The position numbers were made by a program, and so were the translations under genes. Shown in pieces: positions 1 to 6,786 of a stretch of 21,988 nt of DNA (positions within the stretch are counted from its first letter, which is position 1; each line of letters opens with the position of its first letter). Location: IMG/VR virus record IMGVR_UViG_3300031227_000487, positions 1-21,988 of that record. The stretch is one strand, 5' to 3'. The stretch comes from a virus. Under the pieces are notes generated by a model. The model ran no database searches, had not been told where the DNA came from, and saw only the letters and a list, made by a program, of their open reading frames with translations.

Positions 1-1
1 T

Positions 2-109
2 GAGATGTGGTTGGAAAGAAAGAGCAGTGGAAAGATAGCCGAAATAAGAAAAACCTACAACTTACTCTTAGAAATAGAAGGGAGCGAGAATGGGAACGAA
101 GCTAGATAA
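2..109 (+). CDS. Partial hypothetical protein (C-terminal end only)
   Basis: An open frame enters from the left edge and stops at 107-109. The readable tail is about 35 residues, with basic and acidic residues alternating around the segment KIAEIRKTYNLLLEIEG, which looks like an amphipathic helix. It overlaps the next gene by 20 bases, and that gene's ribosome binding site (GGGAGCGAG, about 80-88) lies inside it, the usual arrangement in a packed phage operon. An ATG at 5-7 could be an internal methionine or a start, but no ribosome binding site can be seen because the window begins there. I do not recognise a family and no function is inferred. Confidence 0.5.
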   Translation, partial: EMWLERKSSGKIAEIRKTYNLLLEIEGSENGNEAR

Positions 110-347
110 AAAAGGTGTTTACTTACCCCTGATCTTAGTATCATTACTTCTAAATTTTACAGCAGTCGGAATAATAAGACTATGGATACAGCAGTTATTC
201 GATGCCAGGAGGATGACCGAATATACAGCATTGCATCACCTTATAGACAATCTAAGCACAATTCCTATTATCTATTGGTGTGCAGTAAGTTTTTCAGTTG
301 GATTGGTTGTAATGTTTGGGGTTATGTGGGCTATAAGAAAGGATTAG
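90..347 (+). CDS. Small membrane protein with two predicted helices
   Basis: An 85-residue protein of unrecognised family. Two hydrophobic stretches stand out: residues about 10-32 (YLPLILVSLLLNFTAVGII) and about 58-80 (IPIIYWCAVSFSVGLVVMFG). They are separated by a polar loop with an R-R pair (residues 40-41) and two histidines, and the protein ends in a short basic tail RKD. A two-helix protein of this size fits the general shape of a class II holin or another small inner-membrane phage protein, but no endolysin gene lies beside it, so a lysis role is only a possibility. The start is supported by GGGAGCGAG just upstream. It overlaps the end of the preceding partial gene and is followed after 7 bases by the zinc-ribbon gene, so all three probably share a transcript. 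Confidence 0.65.
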   Translation: MGTKLDKKGVYLPLILVSLLLNFTAVGIIRLWIQQLFDARRMTEYTALHHLIDNLSTIPIIYWCAVSFSVGLVVMFGVMWAIRKD

Positions 348-354
348 GTGCGTT

Positions 355-558
355 ATGAATAAATGCTGTGAGAAGTGGAAGGTAGCTTACTATCAAGGAG
401 AAGCTGAAAGCGGCCTTCATGGGAAAAGAGTAGAATATAAGATTCATCAAATAGTGCCTGAATTTTGCCCAGAGTGTGGGCGTAAGTTAGGGGAGTGGGT
501 GGTGTGGATGTCAAACATGGGAACCAGGAAAAGCCATACCAGTAAAGGATCCGATTAG
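355..558 (+). CDS. Zinc-ribbon-like small protein (frame broken at about 491-504)
   Basis: The uninterrupted frame gives 67 residues: a Cys pair near the N terminus (CCEKW), a middle section KIHQIVPEF and a CPECGRK zinc knuckle at residues 38-44. Small phage proteins combining an N-terminal Cys-Glu-Lys-Trp with a C-terminal CPxCGR knuckle are common and of unknown role; they probably bind one zinc. After the knuckle the reading turns to low-quality sequence (VVWMSNMGTRKSHTSKGSD), while the +1 frame continues with Cys-rich, credible coding to 718. The final ~18 residues therefore may not be the true C terminus. GAAAGGA at 338-344 is a plausible but distant ribosome binding site. Confidence 0.6.
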   Translation: MNKCCEKWKVAYYQGEAESGLHGKRVEYKIHQIVPEFCPECGRKLGEWVVWMSNMGTRKSHTSKGSD

Positions 559-718
559 CTGTGAATGTATTAAATGTGGTAAGCCAATAAGATTTCCAAA
601 GCCCAAGAAAGAGTTGCCAGAGAAGTTTAAAAGTTATGATTTTGTAGAAAATAGACAAATACAGGCTATGCAGAAAATTGATGCGATAATAGACTACCTA
701 AAACGTGTCTTGCCGTAG
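491..718 (+). pseudogene. Out-of-frame continuation of the zinc-ribbon gene
   Basis: From about 491 the +1 frame relative to the 355 gene is open to a TAG at 716-718. It reads as real protein: W-C-G-C-Q-T-W-E-P-G-K-A-I-P, then CECIKCGKPIRFPKPKKELP, then an amphipathic tail ending IDYLKRVLP. It contains no ATG or GTG before the methionine codon at 668, so it is hard to see as an independent gene. Dropping one G from the GTGGG at 495-499 fuses it smoothly to CPECGRKLGEW of the upstream frame, giving a protein of about 120 residues with three Cys clusters. The cause may be a one-base insertion mutation, an assembly error or, less likely, +1 frameshifting. Confidence 0.5.
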
Positions 719-793
719 ATCAAATACAAGGATAAGAAAAGGTCTAGGAAAGCAGAAGACAGAAGTGGGAAGAAAAGAATATCAAAATTATAT

Positions 794-822
794 TTGACTT
801 TAGATTAAGTAAATGGTATAAT
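794..822 (+). promoter_or_regulatory. Sigma-70 type promoter with extended -10
   Basis: TTGACT at 794-799 and a perfect TATAAT at 817-822 are separated by 17 bases, with TG at 814-815 giving the extended -10 motif TGnTATAAT. Transcription should begin near 829-830. It lies just upstream of two tiny coupled genes and about 360 bases before a strong terminator, so it defines a short self-contained transcript. Confidence 0.8.
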
Positions 823-848
823 TCTTATATAAGGTAACGGTAGCATCG

Positions 849-1001
849 ATGAGCATACTATATTACATCATAATAGAAAAAATAGGCTATTTTAAAATAG
901 GGAGATTCGTTGACTTATTGCAGTTAGATCTAATCATACTATTACTTGCAGTTATATTGATTTATGAGATAAAGCGCTGGCAGAGACTGAAGGATTTATA
1001 A
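849..1001 (+). CDS. Tiny single-pass membrane protein
   Basis: A 50-residue protein beginning MSILYYIIIEKIGYF. It holds a single strong hydrophobic helix at residues about 26-42 (LDLIILLLAVILIYEI) followed by a basic tail K-R-W-Q-R-L-K, so by the positive-inside rule the C terminus should face the cytoplasm. The N-terminal 12 residues are also hydrophobic and could form an amphipathic helix at the membrane. It is the first gene after the promoter at 794-822, with a leader of only about 20 bases and a poor ribosome binding site (AAGG at 831-834, too distant to be ideal). Its TAA overlaps the next gene's ATG (TAATG). I do not recognise a family. Confidence 0.55.
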   Translation: MSILYYIIIEKIGYFKIGRFVDLLQLDLIILLLAVILIYEIKRWQRLKDL

Positions 1002-1168
1002 TGGACTGGCGCGATGAACTCTGGAAAGCCGCGAAAGAGATCCTTAAAAAGGGCGGTGAAATCAGAGTAAACGTAACAAAGCGCGATCATAAAAGAATAA
1101 TTATAATACAGAAATTCCCAGAGAACTACATCCGGTGTAAGGAAGAAACAGTATTAGCAGACGATTGA
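1001..1168 (+). CDS. Tiny hypothetical protein, translationally coupled
   Basis: A 55-residue soluble protein beginning MDWRDELWKAAKEIL. An N-terminal amphipathic helix is followed by alternating strand-like segments (GGEIRVNVTKRD and KRIIIIQKF) and an acidic C terminus (VLADD). The helix-strand-strand pattern recalls very small folded proteins such as DNA mimics or partner subunits, but nothing specific can be claimed. The start codon overlaps the stop of the membrane protein gene in TAATG, so translation is probably by re-initiation. It is the last gene of the transcript ended by the terminator at 1185-1224. Confidence 0.6.
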   Translation: MDWRDELWKAAKEILKKGGEIRVNVTKRDHKRIIIIQKFPENYIRCKEETVLADD

Positions 1169-1184
1169 CCTCGATTCTACTAAG

Positions 1185-1224
1185 AGGCAATGTTAATAGA
1201 AACCCTATTGATGTTGCCTTTTTT
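1185..1224 (+). terminator. Strong rho-independent terminator
   Basis: A 15-base stem (1185-1199 with 1205-1219, including three G-U pairs) encloses a 5-base loop AAACC and is followed by TTTTTT at 1219-1224. It closes the short unit started by the promoter at 794 and sits 17 bases before the small-terminase start. Confidence 0.85.
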
Positions 1225-1241
1225 ATTAACAAGGGGTAAAC

Positions 1242-1835
1242 ATGAGAGAAAGCCAGCCAGAAGCCTTGAACAAACCACCTGATAAGCTATCACAGACCCA
1301 AAAGAAGGAACATATCGTTCTACAAGATAAGCCCAAAAGGAAAGCTATAAGGCCTAACTGGGATATTATTAAGAATGAGTATATAAGATACCCTATGACG
1401 TATGATGAGTTAAGCGTTAAGTATGGTGTATCCGTAAAGACCCTAGAAAGGCATGCAGCAGGTAAGTGTCAATGTTGCAAAGGTTGGGGATATTTAAGAG
1501 CAGAGTATAAAGAGAAGGTTAGGATTAAAACCCTTAACGTGGCAGTGGATAATGCGGTGTCTGATAGGCAGAAGTTAATACAATCCATAGAAGAACTCGT
1601 AAATCTAAAAATCACCGCCGAGAGACGTGTCCTAGTAAAAACAGCTGAACTATCCGACGAAGACCTACGTTTAATGGCCTCAATCCTAAACAAATCCAAG
1701 AACAATATCCCAGACCTGACCAAGATAGCTGAACTCCTAAAGGGCAACGCCACAGATCGTAGTGAACTTACGGCCCCGGAGAAGCAAGCCAGGATAGGCA
1801 GGTTAAAGGGGATGTTAGAGCCAAGCCAATCGTAG
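1242..1835 (+). CDS. Putative terminase small subunit (HTH DNA-binding)
   Basis: A 197-residue protein with a polar, basic N-terminal 38 residues, then a helix-turn-helix at about 40-73 (NWDIIKNEYI, TYDELSVKYGVSVKTLERHA). This has the shape of the DNA-binding domain of phage small terminase subunits, which recognise the packaging site and bring the large subunit to it. The central region 88-130 is rich in charged helix (coiled coil-like) and would suit ring oligomerisation; the C-terminal 60 residues (KIAELLKG to the end) could contact TerL. The start is supported by AGGGG upstream of ATG. Gene order, two tiny ORFs before TerL, supports the call. The family match rests on the HTH pattern and position rather than a signature motif, so another HTH regulator is possible. 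There is a CxCC cluster at residues 76-79. Confidence 0.65.
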   Translation: MRESQPEALNKPPDKLSQTQKKEHIVLQDKPKRKAIRPNWDIIKNEYIRYPMTYDELSVKYGVSVKTLERHAAGKCQCCKGWGYLRAEYKEKVRIKTLNVAVDNAVSDRQKLIQSIEELVNLKITAERRVLVKTAELSDEDLRLMASILNKSKNNIPDLTKIAELLKGNATDRSELTAPEKQARIGRLKGMLEPSQS

Positions 1836-1932
1836 GGTGGTATGGTATGGGTGAACGTGAGAACGTGGCTTAGGATTGATATTTAAAGGGTAGAATGAGC
1901 GTTTATGAATGGTTACACAGGGAAATCAAGCA

Positions 1933-2040
1933 ATGGTACTTAAACAGGAGCTGAAGGCCTTAGGACACTGGAAAGACAAGCCAAGAGGCAATCCAGGTAA
2001 GGGTTATCAAGCACAAAGGCGAGGTTCTAGTGTCGATTAA
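1933..2040 (+). CDS. Tiny basic hypothetical protein
   Basis: A 35-residue ORF, MVLKQELKALGHWKDKPRGNPGKGYQAQ followed by seven residues. The block H-W-K-D-K-P-R-G-N-P-G-K-G has the look of a genuine short basic nucleic acid-contacting protein rather than random translation. AGGGA about 10 bases before the ATG is a usable ribosome binding site. It lies in the TerS-TerL gap. An overlapping ORF (1895-1954, MSVYEWLHREIKQWYLNRS) could be an upstream part of the same gene if a frameshift is present at about 1935-1955. No function is inferred. Confidence 0.4.
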   Translation: MVLKQELKALGHWKDKPRGNPGKGYQAQRRGSSVD

Positions 2041-2097
2041 CAGGGCTTGTGCCACAAGGAACGTAGTTAACGTAACATACATTATAGGCGGTTACGC

Positions 2098-2208
2098 ATG
2101 ACACACATAGAGACAATAGAGATGCAACGGCGCATAGATGAACTAAGGGGAGATGTAGAAGAAGCTGGTCGCACAAGAGGCCAGGGGGGGGCATTGAGAA
2201 AGTTTTGA
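2098..2208 (+). CDS. Tiny charged hypothetical protein
   Basis: A 36-residue ORF, beginning MTHIETIEMQRRIDELR, forming a single charged amphipathic helix followed by a Gly/Arg tail (GRTRGQGGALRKF). Its ATG overlaps the TGA of an orphan open frame (stop 2099-2101). AGGCGG lies about 10 bases upstream. The coding sequence runs through the G8 tract at 2184-2191 and ends in the AT-rich stretch before TerL. No family is recognised; it may be real but could be chance. Confidence 0.35.
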   Translation: MTHIETIEMQRRIDELRGDVEEAGRTRGQGGALRKF

Positions 2209-2226
2209 ATATATATATAACCCCCC
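2184..2226 (+). repeat. G8 / C6 complementary tracts flanking an AT-rich loop
   Basis: A run of eight G (2184-2191) is followed 29 bases later by six C (2221-2226). The intervening sequence ends in alternating A and T (about 2209-2219). The tracts could pair as a six-base all-GC stem. It lies 40 bases upstream of TerL. It may be a weak attenuating hairpin, part of a packaging site, or simple low-complexity sequence. Confidence 0.45.
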
Positions 2227-2266
2227 ACACCCATTCACCCAACTTTTCAAACTCGCAAGGCTTTTT

Positions 2267-3931
2267 ATGCAAACCTTAACCGATAAAGAAATCTTTGAAA
2301 GCGAACATCTCTTAATAGATGAAAACCCTATCAGGCTTATAGAGAATGAGTTTTTGACTATAAAGACCAAAAAAGGGGAGCTGCTAAAATTTACCCTGAA
2401 TACCGTTCAAAAGCTCGTTCTGGATAAAATCAAGTCCATAATGGCAAAGGGTAAACCTGTACGGCTTTGGGTTTTGAAAGCCCGCCAGACAGGCATCTCT
2501 ACGCTTATAGAAGCCATTGTTTACGCCTATACCTCCCAGCGCGAGGCCACGAATTCACTTGTTATAGCTGATGACGTAGATGGCGCGAATTACATCTTTA
2601 GTATGCAGAAACTCTTTCAAGAGGCTTTGGAAGACCACCTAAAACCTACCCCGAAACACTCAAACGAGAAGAAACTGGAGTTTGATAAAATTCATTCCCA
2701 GATATTGATTGATACGGCAGAGAACCTATCGGCGGGTAGGAAATACACCTTTAGGAATGTCCATCTTTCCGAGGTGGCGTATTTCAAGGATCTGAAGACT
2801 TTAATGTTAGGGTTGAACCAGTCAGTCCCTAATCTCGCGGGGACATTCGTAGTTGGGGAAACCACCGCTAATGGTATCGGAAATCAATTCTACGATGAAT
2901 GGCAGTCCGCCTCTTTGGGCCAAAGTGATTGGGAGACAATCTTTATTCCCTGGTTCATGGTTGATGAGTATTCGCTTAATTTGGAGAACGGGAAACTTTA
3001 TCCTGTGGATGCAATAGAATTCTCCTCTCCTACAGAGAAAGAGAAGTTTTTAATCGAGGAAAAGGCTTTAGCCATAAAATATAAATGGGCTCCTGAACAG
3101 GTAAACTGGCGCAGATGGTGTATCGTAAACCAGTGCAATCGTTCGGTCTTGCAGTTTAATCAGGAATACCCTGACTCACCTGAAACCGCGTTTATCTCAA
3201 CAGGAGATTTATTTTTCGACAAGAACGCTTTAAAATCCCAAGAGATTATAAAACCTAAGTCCGCAGGGAACATCGTAAAAGAAGAAGGAAAATACGTTTT
3301 TAGATATGACCAAACGGGGTTGTTTAAGATATATGAGTTTCCTGTAAGGGGCGGTCAGTATGTGGTAAGTGGTGATCCAGCAGAGGGGCTTGAGAACGCG
3401 GATAAGTCCTCAGCGATAGTCTTAAATAAAAGAACGAATAGAACTGTGTGTACCTATAATCATAACATACCTCCTGATAGGTTCGCTGAAGACCTGATTA
3501 AATTAGGGCATTACTATAATGACTCAATTGTAGTTTGTGAAAACAAGGGCTACGGGTATTCCGTGAATCAGGATTTATATAAAAAATACGGCAGGGTGTA
3601 TCGGAAGGTCAGGACTAAAAAAGGATTCAATGAACCGACAATGGATTTAGGATGGAACACGAATTCCGTTACCAGGCCCCAAATGTTATCTCAATTCGCC
3701 GAGGAGATCTCAAACGGCTCTACGGATTTACTCGATAAGGACTTGATACAACAGTGCTGGACATTCGTAAACAATCCTAAGAAACAACGCGCCGAAGCTG
3801 AACGCGGGAAGAATGATGACCTCGTAATCGCAAGGTCGATAGCTGGCATGGTTAGGTTGGAACAACCGTATAAGAGCATGGAATTTAAACGCAAAAAGAA
3901 ATCTCATTATAGGGGTTTGTCGGGGTATTAA
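2267..3931 (+). CDS. terL: Terminase large subunit (packaging ATPase-nuclease)
   Basis: A 554-residue packaging motor that docks on the portal, drives DNA into the prohead with ATP and cuts the concatemer. The ATPase domain shows a Walker A-type P-loop KARQTGIST (71-79), a Walker B strand NVHLSEVAYF with catalytic E169 (Ser in place of the usual first acidic residue), and the coupling motif GETTANG (197-203). The linker carries FNQEYPDSPETAF (297-309), typical of this family. The RNase H-like nuclease domain follows, with likely metal ligands D370 (SGDPAEG), E425 (VVCENKGYG) and D517/D518 (RGKNDDLVIA). Length is normal and complete. The ribosome binding site is weak (AAGG, 2257-2260), so translation may be low or coupled. 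No intein or intron is seen. Confidence 0.95.
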   Translation: MQTLTDKEIFESEHLLIDENPIRLIENEFLTIKTKKGELLKFTLNTVQKLVLDKIKSIMAKGKPVRLWVLKARQTGISTLIEAIVYAYTSQREATNSLVIADDVDGANYIFSMQKLFQEALEDHLKPTPKHSNEKKLEFDKIHSQILIDTAENLSAGRKYTFRNVHLSEVAYFKDLKTLMLGLNQSVPNLAGTFVVGETTANGIGNQFYDEWQSASLGQSDWETIFIPWFMVDEYSLNLENGKLYPVDAIEFSSPTEKEKFLIEEKALAIKYKWAPEQVNWRRWCIVNQCNRSVLQFNQEYPDSPETAFISTGDLFFDKNALKSQEIIKPKSAGNIVKEEGKYVFRYDQTGLFKIYEFPVRGGQYVVSGDPAEGLENADKSSAIVLNKRTNRTVCTYNHNIPPDRFAEDLIKLGHYYNDSIVVCENKGYGYSVNQDLYKKYGRVYRKVRTKKGFNEPTMDLGWNTNSVTRPQMLSQFAEEISNGSTDLLDKDLIQQCWTFVNNPKKQRAEAERGKNDDLVIARSIAGMVRLEQPYKSMEFKRKKKSHYRGLSGY

Positions 3932-3944
3932 CAGAAAGGAATTT

Positions 3945-4325
3945 ATGCCAGGAGATAACGGTAACAAACCAAGATTAGATATTATAAACGATAAGATTAA
4001 GACACTTGAACTCGATAAGGAAACGAACAAAGAGGAACTGGGAAAACTTTATCAGGAGAGGATTTCCTTAACGCCACCGCCAAAAGATTTTAAGATAGCC
4101 GAGATTTGGATTAAAGATGATACCGTAGCATTAGACGCTGTTCCGAATTTCTGGATGGATAAATTACGAGCGTTGGGGATCTTAGAATACTGCAAGGAAA
4201 TCGTGAAGGACTACAACCCTGTTCAGAAGCCTAATATTCTAAGCGGTAAGGCAGTCAACAGCGCTATGAATAAACTTAACAGAGCCAAGAATCGTATTGG
4301 CGGTATGTTCGGGGGAAATAAATAG
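3945..4325 (+). CDS. Hypothetical protein between TerL and portal
   Basis: A 126-residue protein. Residues 8-45 form a charged coiled-coil-like helix (DIINDKIKTLELDKETNKEE and onwards), followed by TPPPKDFKIAEIWIKDD, a globular middle with WMDKLRALGILEYCKEIV, and a basic Gly-rich tail (KNRIGGMFGGNK). A good ribosome binding site (AGAAAGGA) precedes the ATG. It lies 13 bases after TerL and 15 before a 49-codon gene, so it belongs to the packaging and head operon. I do not recognise the family; a head-associated or packaging accessory role is suggested only by position. Confidence 0.75.
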   Translation: MPGDNGNKPRLDIINDKIKTLELDKETNKEELGKLYQERISLTPPPKDFKIAEIWIKDDTVALDAVPNFWMDKLRALGILEYCKEIVKDYNPVQKPNILSGKAVNSAMNKLNRAKNRIGGMFGGNK

Positions 4326-4340
4326 AAAAGGAGATTAGGT

Positions 4341-4490
4341 ATGCAAGACGGTAAACGCAGATTTGGAAACCCCAGAACTAATGAAGAACGAAGAAAAAGG
4401 CATACAAAATTGTACGGAAAAGGTAGTAAGCTTCCACCTCGCGGAACAGGGATTTTAGGAACAATAAAAGGGGTTAAAAGTGCCAAGTAA
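4341..4490 (+). CDS. Small basic hypothetical protein before the portal
   Basis: A 49-residue, strongly basic protein: MQDGKRRFGNPRTNEERRKRH followed by a Gly/Pro-rich segment (KLPPRGTGILGT). AAGGAGATTAGGT upstream is a strong ribosome binding site with correct spacing. Its last 11 bases overlap the portal gene's GTG start, and the portal's ribosome binding site (AAAAGGGG) lies within it, which implies coupling. The abundance of Arg/Lys suggests contact with DNA or RNA, but function is unknown. Small basic genes in this slot next to the portal recur in phages with this gene order, as far as I know, without a defined role. Confidence 0.7.
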   Translation: MQDGKRRFGNPRTNEERRKRHTKLYGKGSKLPPRGTGILGTIKGVKSAK

Positions 4491-6552
4491 ATTTAGTCCA
4501 GATGATATGAGAAAAGATGTTGTCAGGTGGGTTACGGAATCCCGAACCCATTACGCTCCCCGCTTTAAAGAAGTGGATGAATACGTTAAGCGGTATGAGG
4601 CGAAACGAAGTATCTCTGGCCTTATGGGCTGGGGGGATGACCCAAAGAAAAACCCAAAGAATTCTCCCTGGAAATGGGCCTCAGATATAGGTGTCCCGAT
4701 AGAAGCGTTTACCATAGAAGGATTATTGCCGAGATTTTTAAAAGTCTGTTATGGGGCAAAGCCGATCGTCTGGGTCAGGGGTCAGAGTGAAGATGATTTA
4801 GGTCAAGCCCCAGTAGTCCAAGAAGCCCTTAATTTTCAGCTTACCAAACATATAAAGATTTACCGTAGGATGAAGCAGGTGTTTAAAAATGTCGTCATGG
4901 CTGGTGATGCTTTAGTAAAATGTGTATGGGAAGAAGAAGAAAAGATTATAAATAAGGTCGTTTATTATGTGGTAAATCCCCAGACCAATGAGAAATATAC
5001 TAACGAACAGGGCGAACCCATAACTGTTACAAATGACGCTATCGTTCAAGAAGTGAACGAACAGGGTTTGCCACAGGTAAAGAAGAAAGAAATCCTATCA
5101 GAACCCAAGAAAATCTATGATGGGCCTAAACTTTATTCAAGGAATATCAAACAGGTCTTAATCCCGAAGGACGCTAATACTCCCGAAGTGGATGACTTAG
5201 ACTGGATTTGCGATACCTATGAACGGACTATCGATTGGTGTAAACGTAATGTCGGAGAACAAGACGAGGGAAAGTTTAATCCCAGAGCTGTAACTGAACT
5301 CGAAGAAGACATCTTAGTAAAAAATCCCACAAATAAAAATGAAATCCATAACTATTCTAAAATACTCATAAGCGAGTGGCATGGAAAGTATGATGTAAAT
5401 GAAGACGGATTTGATGAAGAAATCGTTGTTTTTATAGGCTCTACAAACCTGACAGGAGTGGCGAATTCAAAAGACCAGCTTGAGAATTCCAAACTATTAG
5501 GATGGATGATTTCCCCATATCCTAAACGACCTTTCTTCCACTACCAAATTATCCCTATGGATAATAGTTTCTATGGAAAGGGAGTGCCTGAATTCTTAAT
5601 AGGTATCAGGAATTTAATAGACGCCGTATTTAATCAGATGATAGACAGGGGTTCGATTGCAAATAATCCTCCTACGATAGTTCCCGCAGGACATGATCCT
5701 GATGAAAACCCTTACGGCCCTGGAGCGCAATGGGTATCTGACAACCCTTCGGCATACAGAGTATTGGAACTCCCTAAATCGGAACAACTGGAATTCGTAA
5801 AGTTAGAATTCTTATTATCCCTTGTCCAAAAACTATTCGGAGTAACGGATTATGGAACAAGCATGGATTCTCCTATCGGTTCAAATAGAACCGCATCAGG
5901 GATTATGTCTATAATTGGGGAAGGGAATATTAAGTTTGATGATATGATAAGGGCGTTACAGGACATAAACGAGGACTTGTATGATTTCATAGTCCAGTTA
6001 AATGCTGATTTGCTGGAAGATGATTATGTCTATATGGTAACTGGCTCTGAAGAAAACCCGTTTAAGAAAATAAATAAAAAGGGCTGGTCTGGAAACTTTG
6101 ATTTTGAGAGCGTAGGAAACTCTATAAATATAAATCGTGAGATAGAGCAGAACAGGGCGACAATGGCATACAAGACTGGAATGGAGTCCTATGGTAAAAA
6201 CCCTGTTATAACTGATGAAGTGATACGCCAATTAACTGAAAACTTTTTCAGGGCAATAGATATGAGAAATGTGAAGATACCAACTCCTGAAGAATTACAG
6301 CAGATCTCGGCTCAGAACGCTCAAAAGCAACAACAAGCTATTGAAGCAGAGACGCAGTCCAAACAACCTGTTCCTAAATCCCCGTTAGCCCCTATTAAAT
6401 ACGAGGATTTACCAGCAGAGGGAAGAATTCAAATGGCCGCAAACGCAGGGATACAACTTTCTCCAGAGTCAGTAAAAGAGCAGATAGCAAAAGAGGACTT
6501 AGAAAAATTGGAAGGAGTGCTAGGTGATAGAAACTCAGCCGAAGCAAGATAA
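4480..6552 (+). CDS. Portal protein (head-tail connector)
   Basis: A 690-residue protein that forms the dodecameric ring at one head vertex, serving as DNA channel, terminase dock and tail attachment point. The start is GTG at 4480, supported by AAAAGGGG just upstream; the overlap with the preceding small gene is 11 bases. Portal signatures include WKWASDIGVPIEAFTIEGLL (64-83), the core helix region YGKGVPEFLIGIRNLIDAVF (365-384) with NQMIDRGSIANNPP after it, the SNRTASGIMSI segment (468-478), and a Gln-rich C-terminal barrel-like region (612-640, EELQQISAQNAQKQQQAIEA). The size fits podovirus-type portals with an extended C terminus. Its end overlaps the next gene by 29 bases. Confidence 0.93.
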   Translation: MPSKFSPDDMRKDVVRWVTESRTHYAPRFKEVDEYVKRYEAKRSISGLMGWGDDPKKNPKNSPWKWASDIGVPIEAFTIEGLLPRFLKVCYGAKPIVWVRGQSEDDLGQAPVVQEALNFQLTKHIKIYRRMKQVFKNVVMAGDALVKCVWEEEEKIINKVVYYVVNPQTNEKYTNEQGEPITVTNDAIVQEVNEQGLPQVKKKEILSEPKKIYDGPKLYSRNIKQVLIPKDANTPEVDDLDWICDTYERTIDWCKRNVGEQDEGKFNPRAVTELEEDILVKNPTNKNEIHNYSKILISEWHGKYDVNEDGFDEEIVVFIGSTNLTGVANSKDQLENSKLLGWMISPYPKRPFFHYQIIPMDNSFYGKGVPEFLIGIRNLIDAVFNQMIDRGSIANNPPTIVPAGHDPDENPYGPGAQWVSDNPSAYRVLELPKSEQLEFVKLEFLLSLVQKLFGVTDYGTSMDSPIGSNRTASGIMSIIGEGNIKFDDMIRALQDINEDLYDFIVQLNADLLEDDYVYMVTGSEENPFKKINKKGWSGNFDFESVGNSININREIEQNRATMAYKTGMESYGKNPVITDEVIRQLTENFFRAIDMRNVKIPTPEELQQISAQNAQKQQQAIEAETQSKQPVPKSPLAPIKYEDLPAEGRIQMAANAGIQLSPESVKEQIAKEDLEKLEGVLGDRNSAEAR

Positions 6553-6784
6553 TAGAATACAGGACTGTCAATCTGTGCTTGATATTTCAACACTTAATGG
6601 GTGGCTGATTTATAAAAGGGAACTTGAAAAGCTGATAAATGTTTATACTATTTATATGGATAATCCTGACGCTTCCCCTGAACTGATAAAGAATTATCAG
6701 CTTATTAAAAAAGGTTTGAAGCTGGCGTTCGATATACCAAAAGCATTAGAGTTTAAAGCGAAACAAGCTCGAAAGGAGAGGTAA
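6524..6784 (+). CDS. Hypothetical protein, coupled to portal
   Basis: An 86-residue mainly helical protein. The start is GTG at 6524; GGAG at 6513-6516 with seven bases of spacing supports it. It lies inside the 3' end of the portal gene, suggesting coupled expression. Visible features are a central helical hairpin: LNGWLIYKRELEKLINVY (residues 24-41), then DNPDASPELIKNYQLIKKGL and a basic C terminus KAKQARKER. No family is recognised. The size, position and helical content would suit a small head component or portal accessory, but this is inference from location. Confidence 0.7.
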   Translation: MIETQPKQDNRIQDCQSVLDISTLNGWLIYKRELEKLINVYTIYMDNPDASPELIKNYQLIKKGLKLAFDIPKALEFKAKQARKER

Positions 6785-6786
6785 AA

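Larger units (their letters stand above)
1836..2266 (+). other. 431-base TerS-TerL gap with only tiny ORFs and a G8/C6 element
   Basis: Between the two terminase genes there is no long ORF. The stretch holds two credible tiny ORFs (1933-2040, 2098-2208), a 19-codon ORF at 1895-1954, and an orphan open frame running 1964-2101 without a normal start. At its right end lie G8, an (AT)n run and C6. Regions flanking or inside terminase genes often carry the packaging (pac or cos) site, but no specific site can be recognised here. Confidence 0.4.

Noticed and set aside
353-658. A 101-codon open frame on the minus strand over the zinc-ribbon gene
   Set aside because: It is antisense to sequence with clear Cys motifs in plus-strand frames, has no ribosome binding site, and all surrounding genes are on the plus strand.
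914-945. A second promoter-like TTGACT within the small membrane gene
   Set aside because: The nearest -10-like hexamer is about 21 bases away, too far, and it lies within coding sequence.
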